This document shows, one piece after another, positions 1 to 8,960 of a stretch of 64,000 nt of DNA. The translations under genes and the position numbers were made by a program. The notes under the pieces are model-generated. The model saw nothing but the letters and a program-made list of their open reading frames with translations. It did not search any database and was not told the DNA's origin. Source of the stretch: Methanobacteriota archaeon (GTDB lineage Archaea > Halobacteriota > Methanosarcinia > Methanosarcinales > Methanosarcinaceae); the NCBI GenBank assembly GCA_023399215.1, contig JAEWQJ010000005.1, positions 17,468 to 81,467 on the forward strand. The letters are read 5' to 3'. Positions within the stretch are counted from its first letter, which is position 1. Each line of letters starts with the position of its first letter.

Positions 1-1
1 C

Positions 2-1243
2 AGGATTCTTTACACAGCTGCGGGAATTGTAAGACAGAGAAAGGATGAACTTGCTGTCCTGCTTACCCGGGAACAGGGTAAACCTCTTGGTGAAGCTAAA
101 AACGAGATTGAAGGTTTTGCACATGTCCTTGAGTATTATTGCGGGCTTGCAAGCAGTTTTCACGGAGATTTTGTTCCGGTTCCTCAAAATGGATACGCTT
201 TTACTGTAAAGAAGCCTCTGGGAGTCTGTACAGCTATAATTCCCTGGAATATGCCTGCTCTTATTATGGCATGGAAAATAGGCCCTGCCCTGATTTCAGG
301 AAATACGCTTGTCCTGAAACCTGCAAGCAATACCCCTCTTACTAACCTTGCCCTGGCTTCGATCCTCAGCGAGGCAGGGCTTCCGCCAGGTGTACTCAAT
401 ATCGTTACAGGCCCTGGTGAGGTTGTGGGAGAAAGCCTGGTTAAGAGCCCGAAGGTTAAAAAAATCTCCTTTACCGGAGAAGCCATAACTGGAAAGCGTA
501 TAGCCGAACTTGCAGCCGGCGGGATGAAAAGAGTAACCCTTGAGCTTGGAGGAAGTGATCCAATGCTGGTCTGTGATGATGCTAACCTGGAGGCTGCAGT
601 CGCAGGGGCTCTCAGGGGGAGATTTTACAATTGCGGGCAGGCCTGTACTGCTGTAAAGAGGCTTTTTGTTTTTGAATCCGTAGCTGAAGGGTTTATAAAA
701 AAGCTTGAAGCAGGCATCCGGAATTTAAGGGTTGGAAACGGGTTGCATGAAAATATCGATATGGGACCCCTTAACAACCGCAGGCAATGGGAATATATAA
801 AAGAGCTTGTCGCAGATGTCGAAGAAAAGGATGAAGGCAGGATAGTTACAGGAGGCAGAGTTCCAGAGGTGAGCTCCTGTAGTAAAGGATATTTTTTCGA
901 GCCCACACTTGTTGTAGATGTGGCCAGAGAATCCAGGCTTCTGAATGAAGAAGTATTCGGTCCGGTCCTACCTGTAGTCCGGGTAAAAGACCTTGATGAA
1001 GCAATTGAAGAAGCTAATAATACCTGCTATGGGCTTGGTGCCTCTATCTGGACAAAAAACCTTGATAGGGCTCGTGCAGGATGCGAGCAGTTGAATGCAG
1101 GAATTATCTGGCTTAATCAGCACCTTAAGGTTGCTCCTGAAGTTCCTTTCGGGGGTACCAGGGAGAGCGGGATTGGAAGAGAAAACGGGCCTGATGCTCT
1201 TTCTGAATATCTTGATCTGAAAACCGTAATGCTAAAAATCTAA
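2..1243 (+). CDS. NAD(P)-dependent aldehyde dehydrogenase, 5' end outside window
   Basis: The frame is open from base 2, so the gene begins upstream; about 413 C-terminal residues are visible. It should oxidise an aldehyde to the acid with NAD(P)+. The sequence shows the substrate-side motif IPWNMP, the Rossmann motif FTGEAITGKRI, the general-base region LELGG, and NCGQACT carrying the catalytic Cys (codon 644-646). The C-terminal PFGG and ESGIGRENG motifs are typical of the family. Methanogens use a related lactaldehyde dehydrogenase (CofA) in F420 side-chain synthesis, but the substrate cannot be read from this fragment. The 3' end runs directly into a tandem repeat that copies the last codons. 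Family call is firm, substrate unknown. Confidence 0.93.
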   Translation, partial: RILYTAAGIVRQRKDELAVLLTREQGKPLGEAKNEIEGFAHVLEYYCGLASSFHGDFVPVPQNGYAFTVKKPLGVCTAIIPWNMPALIMAWKIGPALISGNTLVLKPASNTPLTNLALASILSEAGLPPGVLNIVTGPGEVVGESLVKSPKVKKISFTGEAITGKRIAELAAGGMKRVTLELGGSDPMLVCDDANLEAAVAGALRGRFYNCGQACTAVKRLFVFESVAEGFIKKLEAGIRNLRVGNGLHENIDMGPLNNRRQWEYIKELVADVEEKDEGRIVTGGRVPEVSSCSKGYFFEPTLVVDVARESRLLNEEVFGPVLPVVRVKDLDEAIEEANNTCYGLGASIWTKNLDRARAGCEQLNAGIIWLNQHLKVAPEVPFGGTRESGIGRENGPDALSEYLDLKTVMLKI

Positions 1244-1303
1244 AACCGTAATGCTAAAATCTAAAACAATAATGTTAAAATCTAAAACAGTATGCTAAAA
1301 ACT
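1220..1303. repeat. Four 20-22 bp tandem units copying the aldehyde dehydrogenase 3' end
   Basis: The unit AAAACCGTAATGCTAAAATCT begins inside the last codons of the aldehyde dehydrogenase (1220-1241) and recurs at 1242-1262, 1263-1283 and 1284-1303 with growing divergence. The first unit contains the stop codon, so the copies lie in the 3' untranslated region. Slippage duplication of the gene end is the simplest explanation. Confidence 0.8.
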
Positions 1304-1370
1304 TGATGTACTCAGTAAAAAAGGCTTCGAGAAAGCCATGACTTTCAAGACTGATAAAATAAAGATTTTT

Positions 1371-1408
1371 CGATGAGCCAGTTAACGTGAAGCTCATCGG
1401 ACCTTTTT
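1371..1408 (+). terminator. Stem-loop followed by T-run
   Basis: CGATGAGC (1371-1378) pairs perfectly with GCTCATCG (1392-1399) around a 13-nt loop, followed closely by a run of five T. It sits between the convergent aldehyde dehydrogenase and DUF3303 genes. It looks like a transcription end for the plus strand, although archaeal termination relies mainly on the U-tract. Confidence 0.5.
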
Positions 1409-1455
1409 CTGTAAAATCGTATCAATAAGTTCTAAAACTTACTTAATCATAAAAT

Positions 1456-1728
1456 TTATTTTTTCTGGTATCTGGGCAGAAGCTGCATAAATTCGGAAGC
1501 TTCCATAACCGGCACGCTGTCAATTACGCAGACATCCGACCAGGGCAGGTTGAAAGCTCCATAAGCTTCGGCACTTTCGGCTTCGTAAAGGATGTAATAG
1601 CGGTTTCCGGAAAGGTCAACCCACTGGTTAATGATATCTATTCCTTCTGGAATCTCCAGTTTCTTAAAATGTTCAAGGATCTTATCGCGGTTCGAAGGGT
1701 CCCAGGTACTAACGTCCATGAATAACAT
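1456..1728 (-). CDS. DUF3303-family small protein
   Basis: A 90-residue protein starting at ATG with a good ribosome site (GGAGTGGT about 6 nt upstream). It has the features of the DUF3303 family: an N-terminal MLFMDVSTWDP strand, a KLEIPEGI loop, then a NRYYILYEAES strand and a C-terminal VMEASEFM helix. This suggests a single alpha/beta ferredoxin-like (dimeric barrel) fold. There is no signal peptide or membrane segment, so it should be cytoplasmic. The role is unknown. It stands alone, convergent with the aldehyde dehydrogenase. Confidence 0.75.
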   Translation of the reverse strand: MLFMDVSTWDPSNRDKILEHFKKLEIPEGIDIINQWVDLSGNRYYILYEAESAEAYGAFNLPWSDVCVIDSVPVMEASEFMQLLPRYQKK

Positions 1729-2106
1729 CTTTTACCACTCCTCATCTTTTATGCTGCCACTTACCCCTTCCCGGAAGCCAGGGCAGCTTTTTACAGCATC
1801 CGGGATCTCTTTTTGAGAGCAAAGCTCAAGGGAAAACAAGTCTATTCTCCGGTGCCATCTCCACAAATGCGGATTTGACCAGCACGCCCCCAAATGCCGA
1901 CTAACGGCAGAAGTCCAGATTTTTTAGAGTTTTACTGTCTTTTCCTGATTCATCATTGCTTAAATCCCCGTGAATGATAAATCCGGAAGGACAGGTAATC
2001 ATGCAGAACTTCTTTCTGCATACAGATACAGACAGTATATTATCATCCCTTAGCCTATATAATAGTTAGTCCTAAAAGACTATATTAAGTCCGGGAACTT
2101 CTTCAG
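1729..2106. other. Intergenic region, 378 bp
   Basis: No convincing gene. Short open frames here lack ribosome sites. An AT-rich TATA-like segment (CCTATATAAT, about 2055-2065) lies some 45 nt before the repeat ORF at 2107 and could serve it as a promoter. Confidence 0.4.
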
Positions 2107-2331
2107 ATGCACGAAACTTTTAATGAAAATACAGGAAATGAATATACAGGAAATGAAAATATCGGAAATGAAAATATCGGAAATGAAAATATCGGAAATA
2201 AAAATATCGAAAATGAAAATATCGAAAATGAAAATATCGGAAATGAAAATACCGAAAATGAATATACAGGAAATGAAAACACAGGAAATGAAAACACAGG
2301 AAATGAAAATACAGGAGGCACAGCTTTCTAA
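2107..2331 (+). CDS. Low-complexity pentapeptide-repeat ORF (NENxG repeats), possibly not a real gene
   Basis: A 74-residue frame made of 13 units of the pentapeptide N-E-N/Y-T/I-G/E between a short head (MHETF) and a GTAF tail. A TATA-like box lies upstream but the ribosome site is weak. Because the unit is exactly 15 bp, the other frames and the opposite strand are also open, so openness proves little. Changes between units are mostly non-synonymous (N/Y, T/I, G/E, E/K), which does not show protein-level selection. It may be a very acidic, Asn/Glu-rich, unstructured small protein, or simply a minisatellite. Confidence 0.3.
   Translation: MHETFNENTGNEYTGNENIGNENIGNENIGNKNIENENIENENIGNENTENEYTGNENTGNENTGNENTGGTAF
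2122..2316. repeat. 15-bp minisatellite, 13 units
   Basis: Thirteen head-to-tail 15-bp units of consensus AATGAAAATAYMGGA with no indels; variants include AATGAATATACAGGA and AATAAAAATATCGAA. The total is 195 bp. The exact multiple of three keeps all frames in phase. Confidence 0.95.
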
Positions 2332-2349
2332 GTCAAGCCAGCAAACCTC

Positions 2350-3663
2350 TCAATTCTCTTCTTTTTTCGTGAAGAATTTTGCAGCTTCAAATCCAGCTTT
2401 TACAGAGCCGTTCATGCTTCTTTCCGGGTAATTGGTTGATGAGAACATTCCTGCCAGGTAAAGTCCGGATGGGCCTGGCGCAAACGGCAGAACCTTTTCA
2501 AGATACCCCTGTTCATATACAGGTGCAGTATCCATTCTTCTGAAGAGTTTTGCCCAGTGAATATCGGTTCTTGAGAAATCAGGGAACATATTTTCCAGGC
2601 CCTTCAGGTAAGAATCCAGAACTTCGTCTTCCTTCTTCAGCCAGAGAAAATCGTTTTCATCCTGAAAATAGGAAGTTACATAAACGAGGTGTTCTCCATA
2701 GTCCTCAAAAGGCATAAAATTGGTGTGCTCAATTACAGCTCCAAAAGGCACGTCAGCTTTTATGTTCAACCAGTAATTCCCATCTTTCATAAGCCCTTTG
2801 TCAAGTCCTATGAGGGCACATGCAGTTCCCTGATAACGAATACCTTGCAGGGTTGCTTGAAGAGTTCCAAGTTTGCCTTTTGTAAGGATATCCAGTACTC
2901 TGGGTTCAACAGTTGAAATCACAGCATCGCAGGGTATGAAATCCCCGTCTGCAATCACTCCCTGCACTGTATTGTCTTTGATTACGATTTCCTTTACTGC
3001 TTTATTCTGTAAGATCCTGCCTCCCTGTGCAGTGATTTCCTTTGCCAGAGCTTCTATCAGAGAATTAAACCCTCCTCTCAGGTACCCCAGTTTTTCTCCT
3101 TCTTTTCCCCTATCTGACCTTATTTTCACACGCCCTATAAGCCAGGCTGCAGAAACGTTTTCGGCATTTTCACCGAATTTGCTTTTCATTAGAGGAGCAA
3201 AAAAGTTTTCGTATACGGATTGTCCTGCAGTGTCAAGAATCCAGGTTTTTGCCTTTATTTTGTCGTAGGAAGTCGTATCATTTATTAGCTTTATTCTGAG
3301 CACCAGCAGCCCAAGTTTTACCAGATCCGTAAAAGAAAGAGGTTTAAACCTTAAAATTTCAGCAGGGGTATTCATGGGATAGTTTTTACCGTCTACAAAA
3401 TAGGCGTTTTTTCCCTTAAGCCACAGCATTTGACCTTCAAGCCCCAGTTCTCTTATCAGGTCAAGAAGTTCCGAATCACTCCTGAATATATGGTGATAAT
3501 ATTTCTCTATAAAGTACATCTTTCCAGCAAAATCCTGACAATAACTTGCAGCCATCCCCCCAATTTCCGCATCTTTTTCAAAAATAACAATCTCATTCGA
3601 TTTGCAAAGCTTATACCCGGCTGACAGCCCTGCAAGCCCACTTCCTATTATTACGATTTTCAT
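2350..3663 (-). CDS. FAD/NAD-dependent amine-oxidase/desaturase-type oxidoreductase
   Basis: A 437-residue protein counted from the ATG at 3663 (MKIVIIGSG), six codons after a possible earlier start; a GAGGG motif upstream supports the internal ATG. The N-terminus has the dinucleotide-binding motif GSGLAGLSAG (residues 7-16), with an acidic residue ending the second strand (VIFEKD). A C-terminal FAD motif GLYLAGMFSS-NYPERSMNGSV-AG follows, typical of protoporphyrinogen oxidase, phytoene desaturase or UDP-galactopyranose mutase-like flavoproteins. No membrane anchor is visible. The substrate is not determined; lipid or isoprenoid redox chemistry is a reasonable guess. It appears monocistronic. 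Confidence 0.85.
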   Translation of the reverse strand: MKIVIIGSGLAGLSAGYKLCKSNEIVIFEKDAEIGGMAASYCQDFAGKMYFIEKYYHHIFRSDSELLDLIRELGLEGQMLWLKGKNAYFVDGKNYPMNTPAEILRFKPLSFTDLVKLGLLVLRIKLINDTTSYDKIKAKTWILDTAGQSVYENFFAPLMKSKFGENAENVSAAWLIGRVKIRSDRGKEGEKLGYLRGGFNSLIEALAKEITAQGGRILQNKAVKEIVIKDNTVQGVIADGDFIPCDAVISTVEPRVLDILTKGKLGTLQATLQGIRYQGTACALIGLDKGLMKDGNYWLNIKADVPFGAVIEHTNFMPFEDYGEHLVYVTSYFQDENDFLWLKKEDEVLDSYLKGLENMFPDFSRTDIHWAKLFRRMDTAPVYEQGYLEKVLPFAPGPSGLYLAGMFSSTNYPERSMNGSVKAGFEAAKFFTKKEEN

Positions 3664-3721
3664 ACCCAACTTTTCCCTCATCTGTTACTTTTTAACAGAA
3701 TCTTAATGCCCCTTAAGAAAT

Positions 3722-3765
3722 CAAACAGATTTCAAACAGATTTCAAACAGATTTCAAACAGATTC
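3722..3765. repeat. 11-bp tandem repeat x4
   Basis: CAAACAGATTT occurs four times in a row (the last ends in C) just upstream of the FAD oxidoreductase start, in the divergent gap before the P-type ATPase. Confidence 0.9.
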
Positions 3766-3910
3766 TAAACCCCGATCTTGGTGTAAAAAAAGCTAAAGTT
3801 TTATATCTCTTTTTCCACAAAAGTACCTATAACTGAAATTCGTTTAAAAATCTCTTAACATATCGATATGCTTAACTGCTATATATGCTTTGAAACTTAT
3901 ATTAGAAAAG

Positions 3911-3940
3911 CAGATATATTCAGATATATTCAGATATATT
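3911..3940. repeat. 10-bp tandem repeat x3 upstream of the P-type ATPase
   Basis: CAGATATATT occurs three times exactly, ending about 48 nt before the ATPase start. The units carry TATA-like sequence, so copy number could change promoter spacing. That effect is inference. Confidence 0.85.
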
Positions 3941-3987
3941 AATTGAGGGATATCTCCAGATAATCCGTAGGCTTGAGGGGTAAAGGG

Positions 3988-6720
3988 GTGTATTACGATC
4001 AGAAAATAAACTCCGTTTTTGAAGAATTTGGGGTCTCAGAAGCAGGTTTGAGTTCTGAGGAAGCCGAAAAAAGGCTTAAAGAGTATGGTGAAAATGAACT
4101 TAAAGAAAAAGAAAAAGTTTCGATCCTACAGCTCTTTATCTCACAGTTTAAAAGTATCTTGATCCTTATTTTGATAACGGCCTCTATTGTTTCGGCTCTT
4201 CTCGGGGAGCTAGTTGATGCAATAGTCATTATTTTTACGGTTTTCCTTGCAGGTATTCTCAGCTTTGTGCAGGAATATCGAGCCGAGAAAGCAATTGAAC
4301 TTCTAAGGTCACTTACCTCGCCGGAAGCGACTGTTATAAGGGACGGGGTTGAAAATAAAATTCCCTCAAAGAATCTCGTTCCTGGGGATCTTATCCTTAT
4401 TCAGACCGGAGACCGCATTCCAGCTGATGCCAGGATAATCAAAGGGTTCAATCTCAAAACTGACGAGTCCTCCCTTACAGGAGAATCCGTTCCAGTTCAG
4501 AAAAATATCGAAGTCCTGCCTTCCGAAACTCCTGAAGCTGACAGGACAAACATGGTCTACACAGGAACTGCGGTTGCTTACGGAAGAGGCAGTGCGATTG
4601 TTACTGCAACCGGAATGAATACGGCTTTTGGGGAACTTGCCGGGCTTCTGGGGACAATAGAGAGGTCCAGAACGCCTTTACAGGAAAGCCTTGACAAGTT
4701 CGGCAGATGGATTGGTACTGCGACTCTTGTAATTGTAGCTTTTGTTGCAATGCTTGGGGTTTTTTACGGCTTTCCTCTCCTTGATATGTTTCTATGGGGT
4801 GTTGCTCTCGCAGTTGCTGCTATCCCTGAAGCTCTCCCTGCGGTTGTTACAGTAGGGCTTGGGCTCGGGGTAAGGCGTATGGTCAAAAGGCATGCTCTTG
4901 TAAGAAAACTGCCATCTGTAGAAACGCTTGGAGCCACAAATGTTATCTGTTCGGATAAGACAGGTACGCTTACGCAGAATAAAATGACAGTTGAAAAAAT
5001 TTGTGTTAATGGGCAGGTTTTGAAGGTTACTGGAGCAGGATATTCTCCTGAAGGAGAGTTCTTTAAGGGGGATGAAAAAGTTTCTACAGATGATCCCCAT
5101 CTTCAGATTCTCTTGCTGGGAGCTGTTCTCTGTAACGATGCTGGTCTTTTTAAGGAAAGCGATAAATGGGAGATCAAAGGGGACCCTACGGAGGCAGCTC
5201 TTGTGGTTGTTGCTGCAAAGTCAGGGTTCCGCAAAGTTGAGCTTGATCAAAAATATTCTCGCCTTGGAGAAATACCCTTTTCCTCTGAAAGAAAAAGAAT
5301 GACTACCTTCAATAAACTGGAAGCTGATTCTGGCAGTTTACCTGTAAAAGGACTTACTGCCTTCTCAAAGGGAGCTCCTGAAGTGATTCTCGGCTCATGT
5401 ACGAAGATTTTTCTTGACGGCGAAATAAAATCCTTATCTCCCGAAATGAAGCAGTTGATTGAAGAAAAAGTTAAGGAAATGGCTGATCAGGCCCTCAGGA
5501 TTATGGCTCTTTCATTCCGCCTTCTGGACGAGGAACTTTATATTGAAAAGGCTTCTTCAGAAGAGCTCTCTTCAGAGAGAATTGAAGAAGATATGGTCTT
5601 TTCAGGTTTAATGGGCATGAGAGATCCTCCAAGAGAGGAAGTAAAGGTTGCAATCCAGAAGTGTGAAGATGCAGGCATTAAAACCGTAATGATAACAGGA
5701 GACCATAAGATTACGGCTTCTGCAATTGCAAAGGAACTGGGGATTTTGAAGGAAAACGATCTTACTCTTACAGGCTCGGAGCTTGATAGCCTTGGGGATG
5801 TCGAGTTCGAAGACAAGGTCGAGAGGGTTTCGGTTTATGCCAGGGTCTATCCTACCCATAAGTTGAGAGTAATAGACGCCCTTAAGAAAAAGGGCTATGT
5901 AGTAGCAATGACCGGAGATGGGGTAAACGATGCTCCTGCCCTTAAAGCTGCAGATATGGGAATAGCTATGGGGATTACGGGCACTGATGTCAGCAAAGAA
6001 GCCTCAAGTATGATCCTTACGGATGATAATTTTGCGTCGATTGTTGCAGCGGTCGAGGAAGGACGAAATATATTTAAAAATATTCGAAACTTCATCACTT
6101 ACGGGCTCTCAGCCCATATCGGTGAGGTTCTTATAGTTCTCATTGCTATCCTGGGATGGCAAATCCTGCCTCTTATTGCGGTTCAGATTCTCTGGATTAA
6201 CCTGATTACGGACGGGCTTCCTCCTATGGCTCTGTCAGTTGAGCCTCCTGATAATGGTATTATGAGACAGAAGCCAAGAAACGTTGAGGAAGGGCTTATC
6301 ACCCGTCGGGAAATCTCAGCCAGTCTGGGAATTGGAGGGTTGATTGCACTTCAGGCTCTTCTTGTTTTAAACTGGGCTCTTGACAGAAATTTCTCTATTG
6401 AGAAACTCCAGACCCTTATCTTTACGCTGGTAGTTTTCTCAGAGATGTTTAACGCCTTTAACTGGCGGTCTGACCGATACTCGATCTTTTCCCTGGGGCT
6501 TTTTACAAACAAACCTCTGGTTTATGCAGTCCTGACAACAGTAATCCTGCAACTTGTAGTAATTTATGTTCCTTTTTTCCAGACAGCTTTTCGGACCGTT
6601 CCACTTTCTCTCTTTGAATGGGGAGTGATACTTTCTCTTGCTTCTACTACGCTAATCTCAATGGAACTTGTAAAATACTTCTCAGGAAAAAGTTCTCAGG
6701 AGTCTATTAGAAAAGACTAA
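3988..6720 (+). CDS. P-type Ca2+-transporting ATPase (type IIA/SERCA-PMCA like)
   Basis: A 910-residue integral membrane pump counted from GTG 3988, chosen because GAGGGG lies 7 nt upstream; a TTG at 3973 is possible. The order is: N-terminal cation-ATPase domain, TM1-2 (about residues 50-100), actuator with TGES (about 164), TM3-4 with the ion-site motif PEALPAV (about 280), phosphorylation site DKTGTLT (about 323), nucleotide-binding domain with KGAPE, hinge TGDGVNDAP (about 640), and six C-terminal TM segments with NLITDGLP. The PEALP motif and length fit Ca2+ (or Mn2+/Na+-like) type II pumps that export cations from the cytoplasm using ATP. The stop lies 136 bp before the convergent antiporter gene. 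Confidence 0.93.
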   Translation: MYYDQKINSVFEEFGVSEAGLSSEEAEKRLKEYGENELKEKEKVSILQLFISQFKSILILILITASIVSALLGELVDAIVIIFTVFLAGILSFVQEYRAEKAIELLRSLTSPEATVIRDGVENKIPSKNLVPGDLILIQTGDRIPADARIIKGFNLKTDESSLTGESVPVQKNIEVLPSETPEADRTNMVYTGTAVAYGRGSAIVTATGMNTAFGELAGLLGTIERSRTPLQESLDKFGRWIGTATLVIVAFVAMLGVFYGFPLLDMFLWGVALAVAAIPEALPAVVTVGLGLGVRRMVKRHALVRKLPSVETLGATNVICSDKTGTLTQNKMTVEKICVNGQVLKVTGAGYSPEGEFFKGDEKVSTDDPHLQILLLGAVLCNDAGLFKESDKWEIKGDPTEAALVVVAAKSGFRKVELDQKYSRLGEIPFSSERKRMTTFNKLEADSGSLPVKGLTAFSKGAPEVILGSCTKIFLDGEIKSLSPEMKQLIEEKVKEMADQALRIMALSFRLLDEELYIEKASSEELSSERIEEDMVFSGLMGMRDPPREEVKVAIQKCEDAGIKTVMITGDHKITASAIAKELGILKENDLTLTGSELDSLGDVEFEDKVERVSVYARVYPTHKLRVIDALKKKGYVVAMTGDGVNDAPALKAADMGIAMGITGTDVSKEASSMILTDDNFASIVAAVEEGRNIFKNIRNFITYGLSAHIGEVLIVLIAILGWQILPLIAVQILWINLITDGLPPMALSVEPPDNGIMRQKPRNVEEGLITRREISASLGIGGLIALQALLVLNWALDRNFSIEKLQTLIFTLVVFSEMFNAFNWRSDRYSIFSLGLFTNKPLVYAVLTTVILQLVVIYVPFFQTAFRTVPLSLFEWGVILSLASTTLISMELVKYFSGKSSQESIRKD

Positions 6721-6855
6721 CTTTGATTGAATTTAAGGTTTTAAATTCATTTCTTGATTATGCTTTTAGTTCATGTTTCTGATTGCGCTTTTAATCCTTG
6801 CTTCAAATTCTTTTTGATTAATGTCTTTAATTCCTATCTTTTATTCCAAAGTTTA

Positions 6856-8043
6856 TCACCGCCATCCATCCTTTCGTTGCCTGGCTTGAATAACCTGTTT
6901 CATACAGGCCGGTGAGATTAGAATAGATACGACTACCATCAAGACCATTGCCGAAAATGTATCCTGGCTAATTATTTGCAATTCCCTTCCCATAGTGAGT
7001 ATCACAAGCTCGATTCCTGCCCTCGGCATAACCCCTACGCCGAAGATTAAACTTTCGTAAAAGTCGAAACCTATAACTTTTGATCCTATAAACCCTCCTA
7101 CTAATTTCCCTGAAAGCGCTGCAAGGATTATCAGAAGAGTAAAGTTGCCCGCGTTTTTCAAGATGTACGGATCAATTAAAAATCCTATAAATGCGAAAAA
7201 AATAGGAATCAAAATTCCATGAGCCAGCCCATCGACTTTGCTCTGGATGTCCTGGAGTTTAGCAAGGGGAATTTCCGACACCAGTATACCCCCTGTAAAA
7301 GCCCCTATTGCTGAATGAAGTTCGAATAGTTCCGCAAGATAAGCAGAAAAAAGAGCTATCATAATCACCAGGGAAAACACAGCTTCTTTTGAATGCATTT
7401 TCTCGGCATAGATAAAAAGTCTGGGAAACAGGTAATTTCCAAGGATATACATTATCAGCAGAAAAAGCAGGATTTTTCCTGCAATCAGAAGAACTACTAG
7501 AACTGGAGGAACATGGTTAAGACGGACAAAGTTTACAACAATTGAAAAGAAAAATAGTGCTATAATATCGTCCAGGAATGCAGATGAAAGCATTGCTGTC
7601 CCGGGTCTACTGGAGAGGTAGTTTAAGTCTATAAGAGTTCCGATTACTACTGCTATGCTTGTTGGGTTGAATGCTACTCCGAGAAAGAGGCTTTCAACAA
7701 AACTGAAATTAAAGATTCTTCCAAACGCGAAACCGAAGACGAAAGCAGAGACTATCTGGAAAAGGGTTGGAACAAGCGCTGTTATTGATTCAAATTTGAG
7801 GTTCTTAAGGCTTACTTCTTTATACCCGGCTGTGAACAGTAAAAAAATCGATCCCAATTCTGCAAAGAAAGTTATTATGTCGGTTTCTACCTCAAGAAAA
7901 AGCACTCCAAGTGAAACTCCAGCCAGAATTTCTCCCGCAACTGAAGGAATACCTATCCGCTCTGCCGCTTCCCCGAGAATTTTGACACTGAAAATCAAAA
8001 ACAGTAGCTGAAGTAGAGCACTCACTACTGCTGGCCCCCACAT
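6856..8043 (-). CDS. Cation/H+ antiporter, CPA2 (Kef/NapA) family membrane domain
   Basis: A 395-residue, strongly hydrophobic protein with about 11-12 predicted membrane helices. It starts MWGPAVVSALLQLLFL, and GIPSVAGEILAGVSLG matches the first conserved block of the Na+/H+ exchanger superfamily. Later AFNPTSIAVVIGTLIDL and SAFLDDIIALFFFSIV carry the paired acidic residues of the ion site. There is no C-terminal TrkA-N domain, so this is the short form without nucleotide control. It probably exchanges Na+ or K+ for protons. No obvious ribosome site precedes the ATG. It converges on the Ca2+-ATPase. Confidence 0.88.
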   Translation of the reverse strand: MWGPAVVSALLQLLFLIFSVKILGEAAERIGIPSVAGEILAGVSLGVLFLEVETDIITFFAELGSIFLLFTAGYKEVSLKNLKFESITALVPTLFQIVSAFVFGFAFGRIFNFSFVESLFLGVAFNPTSIAVVIGTLIDLNYLSSRPGTAMLSSAFLDDIIALFFFSIVVNFVRLNHVPPVLVVLLIAGKILLFLLIMYILGNYLFPRLFIYAEKMHSKEAVFSLVIMIALFSAYLAELFELHSAIGAFTGGILVSEIPLAKLQDIQSKVDGLAHGILIPIFFAFIGFLIDPYILKNAGNFTLLIILAALSGKLVGGFIGSKVIGFDFYESLIFGVGVMPRAGIELVILTMGRELQIISQDTFSAMVLMVVVSILISPACMKQVIQARQRKDGWR

Positions 8044-8203
8044 TTTGCTTTTTATAACTCGAATCTATCAAAAGAATATATTTACCTTCCAGGTTCTTAT
8101 CTGTCCTTTTGAGATGATTAGGTTCTTAATATCTCTTTTAGAGGATTTTTAAAACTTTAATATAACTTCTGAACAGTAATCTGATTTTAATGTAATCTGA
8201 TTT

Positions 8204-8818
8204 TTAATCTACCTCTTCTTTCGTTTTTTCCTTTCTTCTTCTGCAGATCTCTTCTACAAGATCTCTCTTGGATACTATTCCTACCAGTTTCTTATCCTCA
8301 ATAACACAGATGCGGCCAAGCCTGTACTTTATCATCAGGTCAGAAGCATCCTTAAGTGTGGCATTTAGAGAGACTGTTATAGGATGAGTAATCATAATCT
8401 CTTTTGCTGTTTCTCCAAGCGATCGGATTGCCGTAGTTAGAGTATATTTTTCTCTGGGCATCAGGCACAAAAGAAGAATTCCAAGAATAGTATCGAGATC
8501 AATAATGCCCACAAGCTCATTTTTATCATTCACTACAGGCAGGATATGGTAAGGATATTTGCCATAAAGTGAAAGAATCTCTTCAACTGATGTGTTTTCG
8601 TAGACTTTTATAACCTCTCTGGTCATGAGCTCGTCAATTGTCATCCAGAGGCAGGTATCAAACTCTTCGTCTATTGATTTGGAGGGAGGACTGGACTCTG
8701 GACGTTTTTCAGGTTGCTTTTCTATCTGCTTTGGAAACTCTTCATTCTCTCCTTTTCTATTTCCTTGAGAGAAACTCCTTCCTGAAAAGTTATTTTTCAG
8801 ACTGAATGGTCTGTCCAT
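8204..8818 (-). CDS. Two-CBS-domain protein
   Basis: About 204 residues from ATG 8818, preferred over ATG 8830 because GGGGGAT sits just upstream of it. The first 50 residues are polar, rich in Lys, Glu, Pro and Ser, and probably disordered. Two CBS modules follow: MTREVIKVYENTSVEEIL with LVGIIDL, then ITHPITVSLNATLKDASDLM with RLGRICVIEDKKLVGIVSKRDLVEEI. CBS pairs bind adenine nucleotides and act as energy or ionic sensors. Partners cannot be named; it lies between the antiporter and agl23 on the same strand. The C-terminus is basic. Confidence 0.85.
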   Translation of the reverse strand: MDRPFSLKNNFSGRSFSQGNRKGENEEFPKQIEKQPEKRPESSPPSKSIDEEFDTCLWMTIDELMTREVIKVYENTSVEEILSLYGKYPYHILPVVNDKNELVGIIDLDTILGILLLCLMPREKYTLTTAIRSLGETAKEIMITHPITVSLNATLKDASDLMIKYRLGRICVIEDKKLVGIVSKRDLVEEICRRRKEKTKEEVD

Positions 8819-8960
8819 ATTATCCCCCATTTAAAGATTGTTTTTCTGATACCCACTCTTCTGATACTATTCTTCTAATATTCTTTTTCTTCTGATGCTA
8901 TTCTTCTAATACTATTATTCTTCCTTGTATTAAAATGCGCAAATTTTCTTTTCCCGACCT

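Noticed and set aside
2123..2431. Second 102-codon frame through the minisatellite and the minus-strand frame over it
   Set aside because: Both are automatic results of a 15-bp unit, and the first runs into the oxidoreductase gene.
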